The translations under genes were made by a program, and so were the position numbers. The notes under the pieces were generated by a model that worked only from the letters and a program-made list of their open reading frames with translations, was not told the DNA's origin and ran no database searches. Below are positions 8,791 to 17,769 of a stretch of 64,000 bases of DNA, one piece after another. Where the stretch lies: assembly GCF_004005965.1 (NCBI RefSeq), contig NZ_SACY01000002.1:62001-126000 (forward strand), written 5' to 3'. Within the stretch, counting starts at the first letter, position 1. Every line of letters begins with the position of its first letter. The stretch is from Sandaracinomonas limnophila (lineage in GTDB: Bacteria > Bacteroidota > Bacteroidia > Cytophagales > Spirosomataceae).

Positions 8791-10161
8791 TTACTTTTTT
8801 GTTGAAACGATTCTAATCAGACGAGTGGTAGGCTTAGCATTTCTACAAGAATAGCAAGTTCCATACTTTGCATTAGATTCAACATATTTATCATTTGTAT
8901 TATAAAATCTTTTATCAGAATCAGTTGTAAGCCCCCCTATTGATTTAAATAAATTTACATTTAATTGTTTTGCCCAATTATCACAAAATTCTAACACATC
9001 AAATGATGGAACTTCCCAATCATGGTAACCGCCAATATTTAAGGAATTATAATTATTTTTCAATTCATTTTTATCTCCTTCTCCCAAATCAACTAATGAA
9101 AGAATTAGGTCCTGACCATTATTTGATACAATTACAAATCCACCTTGCCGATATTCTAACCATTCGCCTGCTGATTTAATTTTATAACCGTTTAGCTGTT
9201 CAATTTCCTTTAAAGAACGATAATCTAAAAAGGAATAGTTGCCTGCTTCATCACCATTCGTCAAAAAATCAAATCGAACTTCATTATTAGAATAACCACC
9301 TCCAATTAATTTAAGATTAGATTTTGATTTATTATAACCGTTTACTATTTCCGGGCTTATATTAAATGAGGTAAAATAAATATTTTGAAAGTCAATTAGA
9401 GTTTGAATGGCGCTGAAACTATATTCCGACCTTAAAAAAAAATCATTTTGCTTACCTAAATAATTAATAGAGACTTTAAATAAGTTTTTACCTAAGGCCT
9501 TATATGACTGTATTTCTGAATTTGTCATACCAACAGACCTTAAGGTCTTCAACATATAATTGGCTGTAAAATCCATATTCTTATTCGCATTTAAGGTGAT
9601 TGTTAATGGAACTGCCCAATTAGTATTTTTAGAATCCAAAGCTTGAGGATTACCAGAATTAATTTTATAATCTAATGAAGTAAGTAAAACTTTATTCATC
9701 AATCCGACTAATTCATATACACTCTGAGATTCTCCAATCTCATTAAGCATTTGCTGTTTAATATTAGCAGCAAATAACCCTCCCTTAAATTCAACTTCAA
9801 TACCCTTTGATTGCACAAAACTTGTTAATTTACCTACTGAAACCAAAGATTTAATAGTTGTTGACCAAGTTCCATCTGGTAATTGAGTTTCATTTAATAA
9901 TTCAAAAGATTTTATATTACCATTAGCAACTGATGCCATTTGATCTGCAACTACTTGATCATTCAAAATTTCAGTTTTGGAGGATATAAACACTCCAAAT
10001 GCCTGCTCAATAGCATTTCTAAGCGCAGATTGTTTAGATTCGCCTATGGATTTCCCATTTCCAGTTGCTGTGACATAAACATCTTGATTTTCAATATTTT
10101 TACCAAAAGCATTAGAAAATGGCAAAAGAATGAGGACAAAGAAACATAAGATATTTTTCAT
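8791..10161 (-). CDS. Exported LPP20/FlgT-N-like protein with degenerate Lcl (DUF1566-like) C-terminus
   Basis: 456 residues with a signal peptide (cleavage near AFGKN, residue 21). Residues about 28-130 (VTATGNGKSIGESKQSALRNA and following) have the repeated Ala-rich helix and strand pattern of the LPP20/FlgT N-terminal type of envelope domain. Residues about 345-420 resemble the Lcl C-terminal C-type-lectin-like module (GGYHDWEVPS in place of the usual DWRLPT) but are degenerate. It is a full-length paralog of the gene at 11832, and the first 120 residues are nearly superimposable (both have AIEQAFGxFISSKTEILND). It starts 5 bp after the upstream gene ends. Likely periplasmic or surface; a role in building or regulating an envelope complex is inferred from domain type only. 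Confidence 0.6.
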   Translation of the reverse strand: MKNILCFFVLILLPFSNAFGKNIENQDVYVTATGNGKSIGESKQSALRNAIEQAFGVFISSKTEILNDQVVADQMASVANGNIKSFELLNETQLPDGTWSTTIKSLVSVGKLTSFVQSKGIEVEFKGGLFAANIKQQMLNEIGESQSVYELVGLMNKVLLTSLDYKINSGNPQALDSKNTNWAVPLTITLNANKNMDFTANYMLKTLRSVGMTNSEIQSYKALGKNLFKVSINYLGKQNDFFLRSEYSFSAIQTLIDFQNIYFTSFNISPEIVNGYNKSKSNLKLIGGGYSNNEVRFDFLTNGDEAGNYSFLDYRSLKEIEQLNGYKIKSAGEWLEYRQGGFVIVSNNGQDLILSLVDLGEGDKNELKNNYNSLNIGGYHDWEVPSFDVLEFCDNWAKQLNVNLFKSIGGLTTDSDKRFYNTNDKYVESNAKYGTCYSCRNAKPTTRLIRIVSTKK

Positions 10162-10166
10162 ATTAT

Positions 10167-10880
10167 TTACTTATTTAATTCACGATAAAACACAAACACT
10201 TTTTTATTATTAAAATCAAATTTCAAAAGACTTTCTAAACCTTCCACAAAACCAAAAGATTGTTCTTTTAAAATTTCCGTTGAACTTGAAATTGATTCAC
10301 TTGCATTCTTTTCAGTTGTAATAATTATATCCGAACTAATTGTAGACCCATTAAATAATGTATTTGCTTGTTGTTTCGCTTTAATAATAGCAACTCGATC
10401 CATTAATGACTGATTGGTATATTTTTGAGGATCTAAGCTAACAATTGAAACAAAAAATTTATTATTTGGGCTAGAAATGATTCTAGCTCCTTCAAAAGCC
10501 TCTTTTTTGTACTTTTTTTCAATAAAATTAGAGAGGGGCTGACATAGAAATAAAACCCTAGATACGATATTGGCTTGATCAATTTGTCCCAAAAATTCAA
10601 ACTTAATAAATGGCTCTGAAAAAGAATCAGAAGCAATATTTTGCACAACTTTTAAATTTGAATCAGGATTTATCGAATTAGATGTAACTGGTATTGCTAC
10701 AACATAATAAGTTTGTTCTTCTCCTTGTAATATTTTACCGCCCTCAAAAGGTGTTGCACTATACATCCTTTTGACAAAATTGGTCATAGCAACTTTTTCT
10801 TCATCAAAAGATTGAGCATTTAATATATATTGCTTATTAAAAAATAATACCAAGAAAATTAGTACATATCTAAATTTCAT
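10167..10880 (-). CDS. Exported hypothetical protein, weak LPP20-like C-terminus
   Basis: 237 residues with a signal peptide ending near LNAQS (residue 23). The C-terminal third (about 150-237: a MDRVAIIKAKQQANTLF helix, GSTISSDI strand, later EQSFGFVEGLESL) has the helix-strand order of LPP20/SIMPL-like envelope domains, though the match is weak. Its first codons overlap the end of the SIR2-like gene by 11 bp, which points to translational coupling, and its stop is 5 bp from the next gene. Probably periplasmic. No specific function is recognised. Confidence 0.55.
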   Translation of the reverse strand: MKFRYVLIFLVLFFNKQYILNAQSFDEEKVAMTNFVKRMYSATPFEGGKILQGEEQTYYVVAIPVTSNSINPDSNLKVVQNIASDSFSEPFIKFEFLGQIDQANIVSRVLFLCQPLSNFIEKKYKKEAFEGARIISSPNNKFFVSIVSLDPQKYTNQSLMDRVAIIKAKQQANTLFNGSTISSDIIITTEKNASESISSSTEILKEQSFGFVEGLESLLKFDFNNKKVFVFYRELNK

Positions 10881-11826
10881 ATTTAGAAAAAAGATTTATT
10901 AAAAGTCCCCATTGAATTTTGTAATCAGCATTATCAAATATTGGATTAGCCCAATCGCCAATATTAGATTTTTCACCAGGTTCCAACATTTGAAAAATTG
11001 GATGTTCCTTTTCACCATTATTTAAAAAATTGCGTTTTTTAGAAGAAATGGCAAATAAAATATCTTGTTCATTGGCACTTAGGCCCGCGCCTAAAATGAT
11101 CAATGGTTTATTTATTATTGCGTCAAACCAAGAATATTCGGGTTTAAAATCAAAACCATTTTTCTTTTCATCTTTTTTGAAATTTTGCCTTAAGATTTCA
11201 ATAGATGATAATTGATTCCCATATTTACGAGTACTGAGAATTAGTGATTTATTATGATAAACATCACCATGCGGGTGCCAAAATTTTATGCCATTTAATT
11301 CTCTATACCTAAAATTTGATTTTGAGTATATTTTTTTAAATAAACTTCCTTTCTTATTGTAATCAGTGGTTGTTTTTTTACTGAATTTTATATTGAAGGT
11401 TGAAGCATATTTTTCTTCTAAAATGGTATCAAAATTTAGGTTAATTACATCAGAAATGAGGTTAGGGTTGAAAATCTTCAGGATATCTGAATTATAATTA
11501 GTCTCAACTATTTTACTTAATCGTACTAATTCCTTAGATAAATCTTCAGTTAAATTCTTTTCCAATTCATGCCCCTGCTTTGATTGAGTGTTACTACTAA
11601 ACGTAATTATTTGTTCAAAATCAATTAAGAAGTTATTGCTTGTCCTAAATTCAACTTTGTTTAAATTTTTAATATAATCAATTAAACATTGCCAATCTTT
11701 TAGCTTATAGAAATCTGAATCTTTAGGATTTAAATTCGACAAGAATTCTTTATGAAAACCTGAACCAATTAGTAAGGTAAATTTTAATTTTTCCGTATTC
11801 CAATAATGGTTAAATTTTACATTCAT
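10870..11826 (-). CDS. Cytoplasmic SIR2-like protein
   Basis: 318 residues without signal peptide or membrane segment. The sirtuin-like nucleotide-binding pattern is present in order: LLIGSGFHKEF at about 18-29 (in place of GAGxS), NFDTILE at 131-137 (TNYDxLLE equivalent), HPHGDV at 184-189 (the KLHG strand) and ILGAGLSANEQDI at 244-256 (GYSxxDxD equivalent). This is the SIR2-like family that in phage-defence proteins such as ThsA and DSR hydrolyses NAD+. It is embedded between genes for exported proteins: 5 bp after one and overlapping the next by 11 bp. Whether it is an active NADase is not decidable from sequence; the GSG and the retained N and H residues leave it plausible. Confidence 0.72.
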   Translation of the reverse strand: MNVKFNHYWNTEKLKFTLLIGSGFHKEFLSNLNPKDSDFYKLKDWQCLIDYIKNLNKVEFRTSNNFLIDFEQIITFSSNTQSKQGHELEKNLTEDLSKELVRLSKIVETNYNSDILKIFNPNLISDVINLNFDTILEEKYASTFNIKFSKKTTTDYNKKGSLFKKIYSKSNFRYRELNGIKFWHPHGDVYHNKSLILSTRKYGNQLSSIEILRQNFKKDEKKNGFDFKPEYSWFDAIINKPLIILGAGLSANEQDILFAISSKKRNFLNNGEKEHPIFQMLEPGEKSNIGDWANPIFDNADYKIQWGLLINLFSKYEI

Positions 11827-11831
11827 AAAAA

Positions 11832-13268
11832 TTAAAATGTTCTTACAGCAATAAATAGATAGCCTAAATTTTCAGAATCTGTATTATTAAACTTATTTCT
11901 ATTGGCAGGGGTGTTTATGTAAATAAAATAATCCCTATCTGCTTGAGTTGAACTCCAATAACTGTTAAAAGTTCGGGTATCTCCATTTTGTTCATAATAT
12001 CGTAGAAAACCTAAACCATAAGATGTATAATAATTAATAATGGAATCTAATTCATTTTTATTTGGCAATCTCCAATCATCAAAGCCATTACTTATAAGTT
12101 CATTACACGCTGAATTTGCTTCTTTCCATTTCATCACACCTAAATCTAAAATTGATGTAACTAAACCATGACCCTCTTTTTCAAAAATAACTAAACCACC
12201 TTGTTTAAAATTTGAAACAACTCCTCTAGGTATCACTTTAAATCCATTTAATTTATTGACCTGATCAATGGTAAGGGTATAACTATGATTTATATTAGAA
12301 GCAAGCTCCCCATTTGTTAAAAAATTGAAATTAATTTCCCTGGTACTTGCTCTATTCCATTCATTATATTTTGCAAAATTAGATCGAATAGAAATTCCTT
12401 CCCGTCCAGATGGAAGATTAATAGAGTTTTTGGGTATTGGGAATAAAGTTGATTCCACATTTGATTCTAATTGAAATAAAGATTTGTAAAAATCCCATTG
12501 TGAAGCTAAAGTCCTAATTATTCCAAAACTAACTTTCCTTCTTAAATAAATAGTTTTTTCTACTCCTTGGTACTTAATTATAACTGAATAAATTGGCTTA
12601 TTTAAATTCTTATAATTTAAAACCTCATTTTCGGTTAAACCTATCGCAGCTAATGTCTTAATGAAATAATTGGCACAGAAATCCATATTTTTATTTGCTG
12701 TAGATGAAATAATCATTGGAATTTCCCATTTTTCACTTTTTTCATCCAGCGATTTAGGTTCACCAGTTTGGACAGAAAAATCGAACGATTTTTGCATGTT
12801 TTCATGTAAAAAACCAAACATTTCACTTACTACATTTATCTCGGCTTGCTCGTTTAATAATTGCTGCTTTATATTTATAGTAAAAAGTGCACCTTTAAAT
12901 TCTACATTTAAACCTTTTGCTTCTGAAAAACTAATAAGTTTAGTGACCGAAACAACAGCATTTAATGTCAATCCCCAACCACCATCAGGTAATTGAGATT
13001 CATTTAAAATTGTAAAAGATTGAATATTACCGGAAGAGACCGATGAAATTTGATCCGCAACTAATTTATCATTTAAAATTTCAGTTTTGGATGAGATGAA
13101 AGCCCCAAATGCCTGTTCAATCGCAGAACGTAAAGCTTGTTGTTTGGCTTCCTCTTGTGTTTTACCACTTCCACTTACTATAATTGAAACAGTTTTGTCT
13201 GCCTCTTGTGCCATTGTAGAAATACAAAAGCTAAAAATTAATAGGAAAGAAACGAGTATTTTTTTCAT
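11832..13268 (-). CDS. Exported LPP20/FlgT-N-like protein with Lcl (DUF1566) C-terminal domain
   Basis: 478 residues, signal peptide to about residue 20 (STMAQE). Residues about 26-130 are the LPP20/FlgT-N-like domain shared with the paralog at 8791. The C-terminal 110 residues form a clear Lcl/DUF1566 module with GFDDWRLPNKNELD, YWSSTQ and a final FIAVRTF strand, a C-type-lectin-like fold also seen in formylglycine-generating enzyme-like proteins. The start codon overlaps the stop of the upstream gene by one base (TAATG-type junction). It is likely a periplasmic or surface-exposed binding protein. The lectin-like domain may recognise a protein or glycan ligand; this is inference. Confidence 0.65.
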   Translation of the reverse strand: MKKILVSFLLIFSFCISTMAQEADKTVSIIVSGSGKTQEEAKQQALRSAIEQAFGAFISSKTEILNDKLVADQISSVSSGNIQSFTILNESQLPDGGWGLTLNAVVSVTKLISFSEAKGLNVEFKGALFTINIKQQLLNEQAEINVVSEMFGFLHENMQKSFDFSVQTGEPKSLDEKSEKWEIPMIISSTANKNMDFCANYFIKTLAAIGLTENEVLNYKNLNKPIYSVIIKYQGVEKTIYLRRKVSFGIIRTLASQWDFYKSLFQLESNVESTLFPIPKNSINLPSGREGISIRSNFAKYNEWNRASTREINFNFLTNGELASNINHSYTLTIDQVNKLNGFKVIPRGVVSNFKQGGLVIFEKEGHGLVTSILDLGVMKWKEANSACNELISNGFDDWRLPNKNELDSIINYYTSYGLGFLRYYEQNGDTRTFNSYWSSTQADRDYFIYINTPANRNKFNNTDSENLGYLFIAVRTF

Positions 13269-14314
13269 TATCTTAAAAATATAAATCGATTAGTAGTAAT
13301 TTGTTTGGGTTGATTTTTGGCATAAGTAACTGCTACTTCACGGTAGGAATTTATGCGCATTTTATCTAATTCAAAGTTCCTATTTGCTGATTTTTCATTT
13401 GCAATAGCTTCCCGTTTTGATTGTTCCTCAGCAATACGCATAGATTCTTTTTTCAATGCTATTTTATCATTGTATTGCTTCAATTTAAATTCCCATCTCG
13501 CTTTCTGATCAGCTCGTAATTTCTGCTCGATTCTTTTAACTAATTGCTTTGCCTCCTTTTGTGCAGAAGAATTTAAAGGGATATCTCCAAGTAATTCAGT
13601 CGCCTGTTCTGCAGATTCAATGTTTAATCCGGATGCCCAAATAGCATTAGCTTTCTTGAAAATGATTAAACCTTCGGTATCAATTTTTCTTTGATAGATC
13701 TTGGCTAACGTATCCAAACTCTTAAAATAACATTGTTGACAAACTTCTGGAACAATTGATAAATCATATATTGCTTTATCAAACCTCCCTTGTTTCGTAT
13801 CAATTAAAGCCTCTTTTAAGATAAAATCACAATTAGTCAAATAATAAGAGATGATTTTGTTTTTACCTTCTTCAATTAATTCTTTCAATTTTACATTCTT
13901 GAAATCTATTCGTTTGAATGCATCGATATAAGATTGGTTTTCATTAGTACCAATTCCAAGACTTGAGATGGAAGTATTTGAAAAGATGGTTTGATTTACA
14001 AGATCTGCTATAATGAAGTTGATTTCAATCTTTTGAGAAACTTTTGCAGGTGGACCAGGAACTAAATCCTTTGATAATACATTTATTTTGGCTGTGATGA
14101 CAAATCGACTATCTATACTTGTTCCTGCCAAACCATAATTACTTGTTACCTGTTGTAATTTATTCAAAAGCAATTGCCTTGCTTCATGGGGCAAATCTTT
14201 GTTTTCAGGATAATCTGCAGTCAGAACAATTCTACCAAAGTCATCTAATTTTTGCTGAGAAATCCCTTTAAAGGAACAAAAAAGTATAAATATTAAAATT
14301 ATCGTAATTCTCAT
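13268..14314 (-). CDS. Exported protein with CsgG-like N-terminus, helical repeats and coiled-coil tail
   Basis: 348 residues, signal peptide to about residue 19 (KGISQQ). Residues about 25-150 read as an alternating strand-helix domain of the CsgG/LpoB kind (FVITAKINVL, KIEINFIIADL). Residues about 160-240 look like two or three TPR-type helical hairpins containing CQQCYF, and residues about 250-330 are a charged coiled coil (EQKLRADQKARWEF onward). The start overlaps the upstream stop by 4 bp (ATGA), so the two genes are translationally coupled. It could bridge an envelope assembly. I cannot assign a named family. Confidence 0.6.
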   Translation of the reverse strand: MRITIILIFILFCSFKGISQQKLDDFGRIVLTADYPENKDLPHEARQLLLNKLQQVTSNYGLAGTSIDSRFVITAKINVLSKDLVPGPPAKVSQKIEINFIIADLVNQTIFSNTSISSLGIGTNENQSYIDAFKRIDFKNVKLKELIEEGKNKIISYYLTNCDFILKEALIDTKQGRFDKAIYDLSIVPEVCQQCYFKSLDTLAKIYQRKIDTEGLIIFKKANAIWASGLNIESAEQATELLGDIPLNSSAQKEAKQLVKRIEQKLRADQKARWEFKLKQYNDKIALKKESMRIAEEQSKREAIANEKSANRNFELDKMRINSYREVAVTYAKNQPKQITTNRFIFLR

Positions 14315-15264
14315 TTTTCTCCCAAAATTATAATTGCCTCCCCTAATCCCCTATTCAATAATTTAGATTCAATCCCATAGGGAGAATTTCTTAAAAATTT
14401 CTGTAAATTTCTGGCAAACTGTCTTGCATCAATTCCGTTGGACTTGTCATCAAGCAAAGGAATTTTAACTTGTTCAAGCCGCAATAAATTTTCAGATGAT
14501 TCAGAATTATTATATTTTCCTTGAACCGTATTTTTATTCATCCATCCTAATATTACATCGGTCAATTCCTCACCAGAAAATTCTGTTTCTAAATCTTTAT
14601 CCCAAGACCCAAACTTTCGAATTGTCAATTTTATTTCACGACCATTGATACTCATGTCGTTAAAATGTTGATTTAATTGGTCGGAAAATTTATCAATATG
14701 CGACATTACTGCTGTTTGTAACATCACTGGGGTGATTTCAGAGCTAGGCAAACCGTTTCCAGTGGAAGAAGCAATTCTTTTACTTGTAAAGGAGTCAAAT
14801 GCTTCTAATGTAAATGAAATAATTTTTCCTTGATCTGTTTTATTAACTTTCCACCAAATTTGAATAATAATGTCAGCTTTGGATTGATTTTTCAAGATAT
14901 CCAATGGAGATTCAGAAATTGAACTTCCTGAAGTTTTTGAAGTAGTTAGATTATTTTCTGCATTTCTTACCTCAATCGCTTTTATTTCTTGCTCTGCATC
15001 CTTCAAGGGAAATCCTCTATCAATCATCAATGATCCAATTTTACTGATAACCTGTCCAATTTCGGTATCCTCTTGAAAAGCTTGTTTGTAATTAGGAACT
15101 TTCATTTTCATCCCTTGATTATCAAAATCTGTAATAAAGTAGCGTTGAATACACCAATTATCAGACGGTAAAATCATAATAGTTGGTTTTTTGGATTGCC
15201 CCATCAGAGTATGTCCAAAAACAATGAAAATAACTAAAAAACAAAATTTCAAATTCGTGACCAT
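14311..15264 (-). CDS. Exported CsgG/LpoB-like protein, tentatively DUF6175
   Basis: I place the start at the ATG 15262-15264, which gives a clean signal peptide (KFCFLVIFIVFGHTLMGQ) and a 317-residue product; the longer frame would need a TTG at 15322 and two successive hydrophobic stretches. The mature protein begins KKPTIMILPSD, then shows helix-strand alternation with ADIIIQIWWKV, a strand pair around ISFTLEAFDSFTSKRIASS and GREIKLTIRKF, the order found in CsgG, TolB-N and LpoB-type periplasmic domains, and resembles the Bacteroidota DUF6175 group. It is the first gene of the operon running to 8359 and overlaps the next gene by 4 bp. Function unknown. Confidence 0.6.
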   Translation of the reverse strand: MVTNLKFCFLVIFIVFGHTLMGQSKKPTIMILPSDNWCIQRYFITDFDNQGMKMKVPNYKQAFQEDTEIGQVISKIGSLMIDRGFPLKDAEQEIKAIEVRNAENNLTTSKTSGSSISESPLDILKNQSKADIIIQIWWKVNKTDQGKIISFTLEAFDSFTSKRIASSTGNGLPSSEITPVMLQTAVMSHIDKFSDQLNQHFNDMSINGREIKLTIRKFGSWDKDLETEFSGEELTDVILGWMNKNTVQGKYNNSESSENLLRLEQVKIPLLDDKSNGIDARQFARNLQKFLRNSPYGIESKLLNRGLGEAIIILGEK

Positions 15265-15324
15265 TGCAATTAAACCCAATAATAAATGAATTATAACCTT
15301 TTTAATAATTAACACTTTTACCAA

Positions 15325-15485
15325 ACAAATCTATTTAGGTAGGCAGTAGAAGAATAATTATATTATGAAAAATAGGTATTTCACCTATTTATACCTATTC
15401 CTATTCTTAAGTTTTCACTTGAAAGGATATATTTGTACAAGGCCTTGTAAGCCCATAAATTCTTTCTTACAAATCTTTTAGTATA
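15325..15485. promoter_or_regulatory. Divergent promoter region with ACCTATT repeats
   Basis: Separates the envelope operon from the membrane-sensor gene at 15486. It contains AATAGGT (15371-15377) followed by ACCTATT at 15383 and 15393, ten bases apart, and CCTATT at 15400, an operator-like cluster on one helix face. A TATATTTG matching the Bacteroidota -7 element TAnnTTTG lies at 15428-15435 for the + strand gene; a -33 TTG is not convincing. Confidence 0.4.
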
Positions 15486-16853
15486 ATGCGAAAAACAGTC
15501 CATTTGAAATCTATCTTTGTTTTCTTGTTGATGGCTTTTTTGCATAGTCAAACCTTTGCAAATTCACATGAACTCAAATGGTTTAGTTTGGAGTTTAAAA
15601 AAATGATTAAAATTGACCTTCAAACCAAAGAAGTGTTTATTGAAAATCCCACTTTTAAACGTTTTGACACTTTTGGAAAATTAGCTACAACACATCCAGA
15701 AATCACTTCACTTGATTGCAATTATTTTAACATCAATGAATTTAAATTAGGTGATAAAAATATTATAAGTATCATAGGAACTAGTTTGGTCTATCAGTTT
15801 GTTCACCAAAATAATATTTTTACACTTATTCGTTTAGACAAATCTACTTTCAAAGGATACAACTTTTTTGCCTATCAATTTGTTAGAAAAGATACCTTAT
15901 ATAGTATTGGGGGATATGGATTTTGGCATTATTCAAAGGAGCTTACCTATTTTGATGAAAAAAATAAGGGTTGGGAAATCTACAAATACAACAACGATGG
16001 ACCTGCTGAGGTTACCTATGATGTTTGTGGTTATGATGTAAAGTCTGATGGTATTTGGACACTAAATTTCATAAGCCCAGAACAATTAAAGGAAGGTAAA
16101 AATGAACAAAAACTCTATTTTTATTCCTTTAAAGATAAACTTTGGGAAGAAAAAGGAAGAATAAATCATGCCGCTTTCAATAAGTACAACGTCTCTTTAG
16201 ATAAATCATCTTGGGCAAATGATCATTTTATATTTAATCAAAAAGAAGGAAGTTTTATAGTTGACCCTACAAATAATAAAATTTATGTGAACGATTTAAG
16301 TAAAGGTAGATTTTGGGGGAATGGAAATGACATTTACGAATACCAGGATAGTATATATTTTTATAAACCGCTAGAATTAAATCCCTACGAAAAATACCTT
16401 TCCAATAAAATGAGTTTTAAAGAAATATTTTCTCATTTTAAACCCATTGAAGAATCATTTGTTGATACCAGTTTTGTAATTTCAAAAACAAATTGGCTGC
16501 TTGTTTTGATTCTGTTAATAGGCATCTACTTTTCAAAAAAAATCTATTATTTTTTCCAAAAACAAAGTTCACTTTTCAATACAAATGAATTAAATTTTTT
16601 GAAACTTTTACTTAAAAATGAATGTGGATTGAATACAGATGAATTGAACCAATTTTTGGACATCGCAAAAAAGAATATCGACATCCAAAAAAATCAAAGA
16701 AATCAATTCATCAAACAAATCAATTCCAAATTTCAAATTAAATACGGGGGTGAGAATTTAGTAGAACGCAAAAGCTCAGAAGCCGATAAAAGATTTGTTA
16801 ATTATGTATTAAATCAAAAGTACCAAACACATCTTAAGTCAATCATTCATTAA
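15486..16853 (+). CDS. Single-pass membrane sensor-like protein with C-terminal QR/DKR domain (paralog 1)
   Basis: 455 residues: signal peptide (1 to about 26, ending TFAN), an extracytoplasmic region of about 300 residues with repeated strand-rich segments (YSIGGYGFWHYSKELTYFD, NNDGPAEVTYDVCGYD) suggestive of a degenerate kelch-type beta-propeller, one membrane helix at about 335-356, and a cytoplasmic domain of about 95 residues. The latter contains QRNQRNQFIKQIN and SEADKRFVNYVL and looks like a winged-helix or similar small DNA/protein-binding domain. The same architecture occurs at 27364. It may transmit an external signal to a cytoplasmic target without kinase intermediates. The stop overlaps the convergent PIG-L gene by 3 bp. 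Confidence 0.6.
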   Translation: MRKTVHLKSIFVFLLMAFLHSQTFANSHELKWFSLEFKKMIKIDLQTKEVFIENPTFKRFDTFGKLATTHPEITSLDCNYFNINEFKLGDKNIISIIGTSLVYQFVHQNNIFTLIRLDKSTFKGYNFFAYQFVRKDTLYSIGGYGFWHYSKELTYFDEKNKGWEIYKYNNDGPAEVTYDVCGYDVKSDGIWTLNFISPEQLKEGKNEQKLYFYSFKDKLWEEKGRINHAAFNKYNVSLDKSSWANDHFIFNQKEGSFIVDPTNNKIYVNDLSKGRFWGNGNDIYEYQDSIYFYKPLELNPYEKYLSNKMSFKEIFSHFKPIEESFVDTSFVISKTNWLLVLILLIGIYFSKKIYYFFQKQSSLFNTNELNFLKLLLKNECGLNTDELNQFLDIAKKNIDIQKNQRNQFIKQINSKFQIKYGGENLVERKSSEADKRFVNYVLNQKYQTHLKSIIH

Positions 16854-17749
16854 GGTGCGGCAAATCCAGATTTCGCTAAATCATTAAATAATTTTTCTGC
16901 TTTGTTAACCCCATCCGAATTGTTGATATCAAAATATCGATACACCTCAAGATCCGTTTTATGGATGGCATTTTCTTGAATTGCCCCTTGCGATTTATAA
17001 GCTGAAATGACCCAATCTGCCACAATTTTGTAACTTAATTTATCATTTTCCTTAAAACGAAAGGCCCTATTTAGGGTGAAATATGGAACATTTGGTTTTA
17101 TTTTTGTCTCAGGAAATCCTTTTAATTCTACAAACTCTAGCGGCTTGGCGCCCAATGTGGCCGGACTACCTGCCAATATGATCGGTTTATTTGGACTTTT
17201 CATTCGCTTAACTGCCCGTAAGGCCATCAGAACCGCTGTTTTGTGATGACCGTGTTGACCTTCATGGGGTAGCATGGTCAATACAAAATCGTACGACCGA
17301 TCTTGCAAGATTTTATCTAAACGACTTTCAATCAAGGGAATATTCCAATTTTTACCGGAAATATAGGGCGTAGGATCGGTGGTGTACCAATCATCGGGTT
17401 GTTCCATAAAATGGATATTTCGAATACCCATTATTTTAGCAGCATCTAAAATTTCTTGTTTCCGAATCAATGGTAGATGATCACGAGCAGTTAACGAATC
17501 CGTTAAATTTAAACCATAATACATAGCACCCAATTGAGAATCAGCAAATCCTCCTCCTCCGTCTGTCATCACGGCCATGTCGACAATTCCTTTTAGCTCA
17601 TGGGTAATTTTAAACAAGGAAACCGAAAAACTAGTTTCATCGTCGGGATGCGCAGTAACAACTAACACTTTGGGGCCTTGGGCATTCAAAGACGTGCTCC
17701 ACAATACACTACAAAAGAATAATAAAAATCGACAAAGAATTGTTTTCAT
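16850..17749 (-). CDS. Exported PIG-L/LmbE family deacetylase
   Basis: 299 residues. Signal peptide to about residue 24 (TSLNAQG). The metal-binding HPDDE motif lies at about residues 34-38 and the second ligand His occurs in HEGQHGHHKTA near residue 165-175. GlcNAc-PI de-N-acetylase and LmbE-like enzymes remove N-acetyl groups from amino sugars using zinc. It is the last gene of the run starting with the YncE/phosphoesterase gene and the Gfo/Idh-subunit 3-GMC trio, 20 bp after the GMC gene, so it probably helps degrade or process an exported amino sugar. The substrate is unknown. Confidence 0.85.
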   Translation of the reverse strand: MKTILCRFLLFFCSVLWSTSLNAQGPKVLVVTAHPDDETSFSVSLFKITHELKGIVDMAVMTDGGGGFADSQLGAMYYGLNLTDSLTARDHLPLIRKQEILDAAKIMGIRNIHFMEQPDDWYTTDPTPYISGKNWNIPLIESRLDKILQDRSYDFVLTMLPHEGQHGHHKTAVLMALRAVKRMKSPNKPIILAGSPATLGAKPLEFVELKGFPETKIKPNVPYFTLNRAFRFKENDKLSYKIVADWVISAYKSQGAIQENAIHKTDLEVYRYFDINNSDGVNKAEKLFNDLAKSGFAAP

Positions 17750-17769
17750 AATGAAACTGGTTCAAAAGA

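Noticed and set aside
11832-13268. Diversity-generating retroelement target protein
   Set aside because: The Lcl domain has a C-type-lectin-like fold, but no reverse transcriptase or template repeat is present in the window.
14311-15324. Longer start of the DUF6175-like gene
   Set aside because: It needs a TTG start and yields two stacked hydrophobic stretches; ATG 15264 gives a normal signal peptide.
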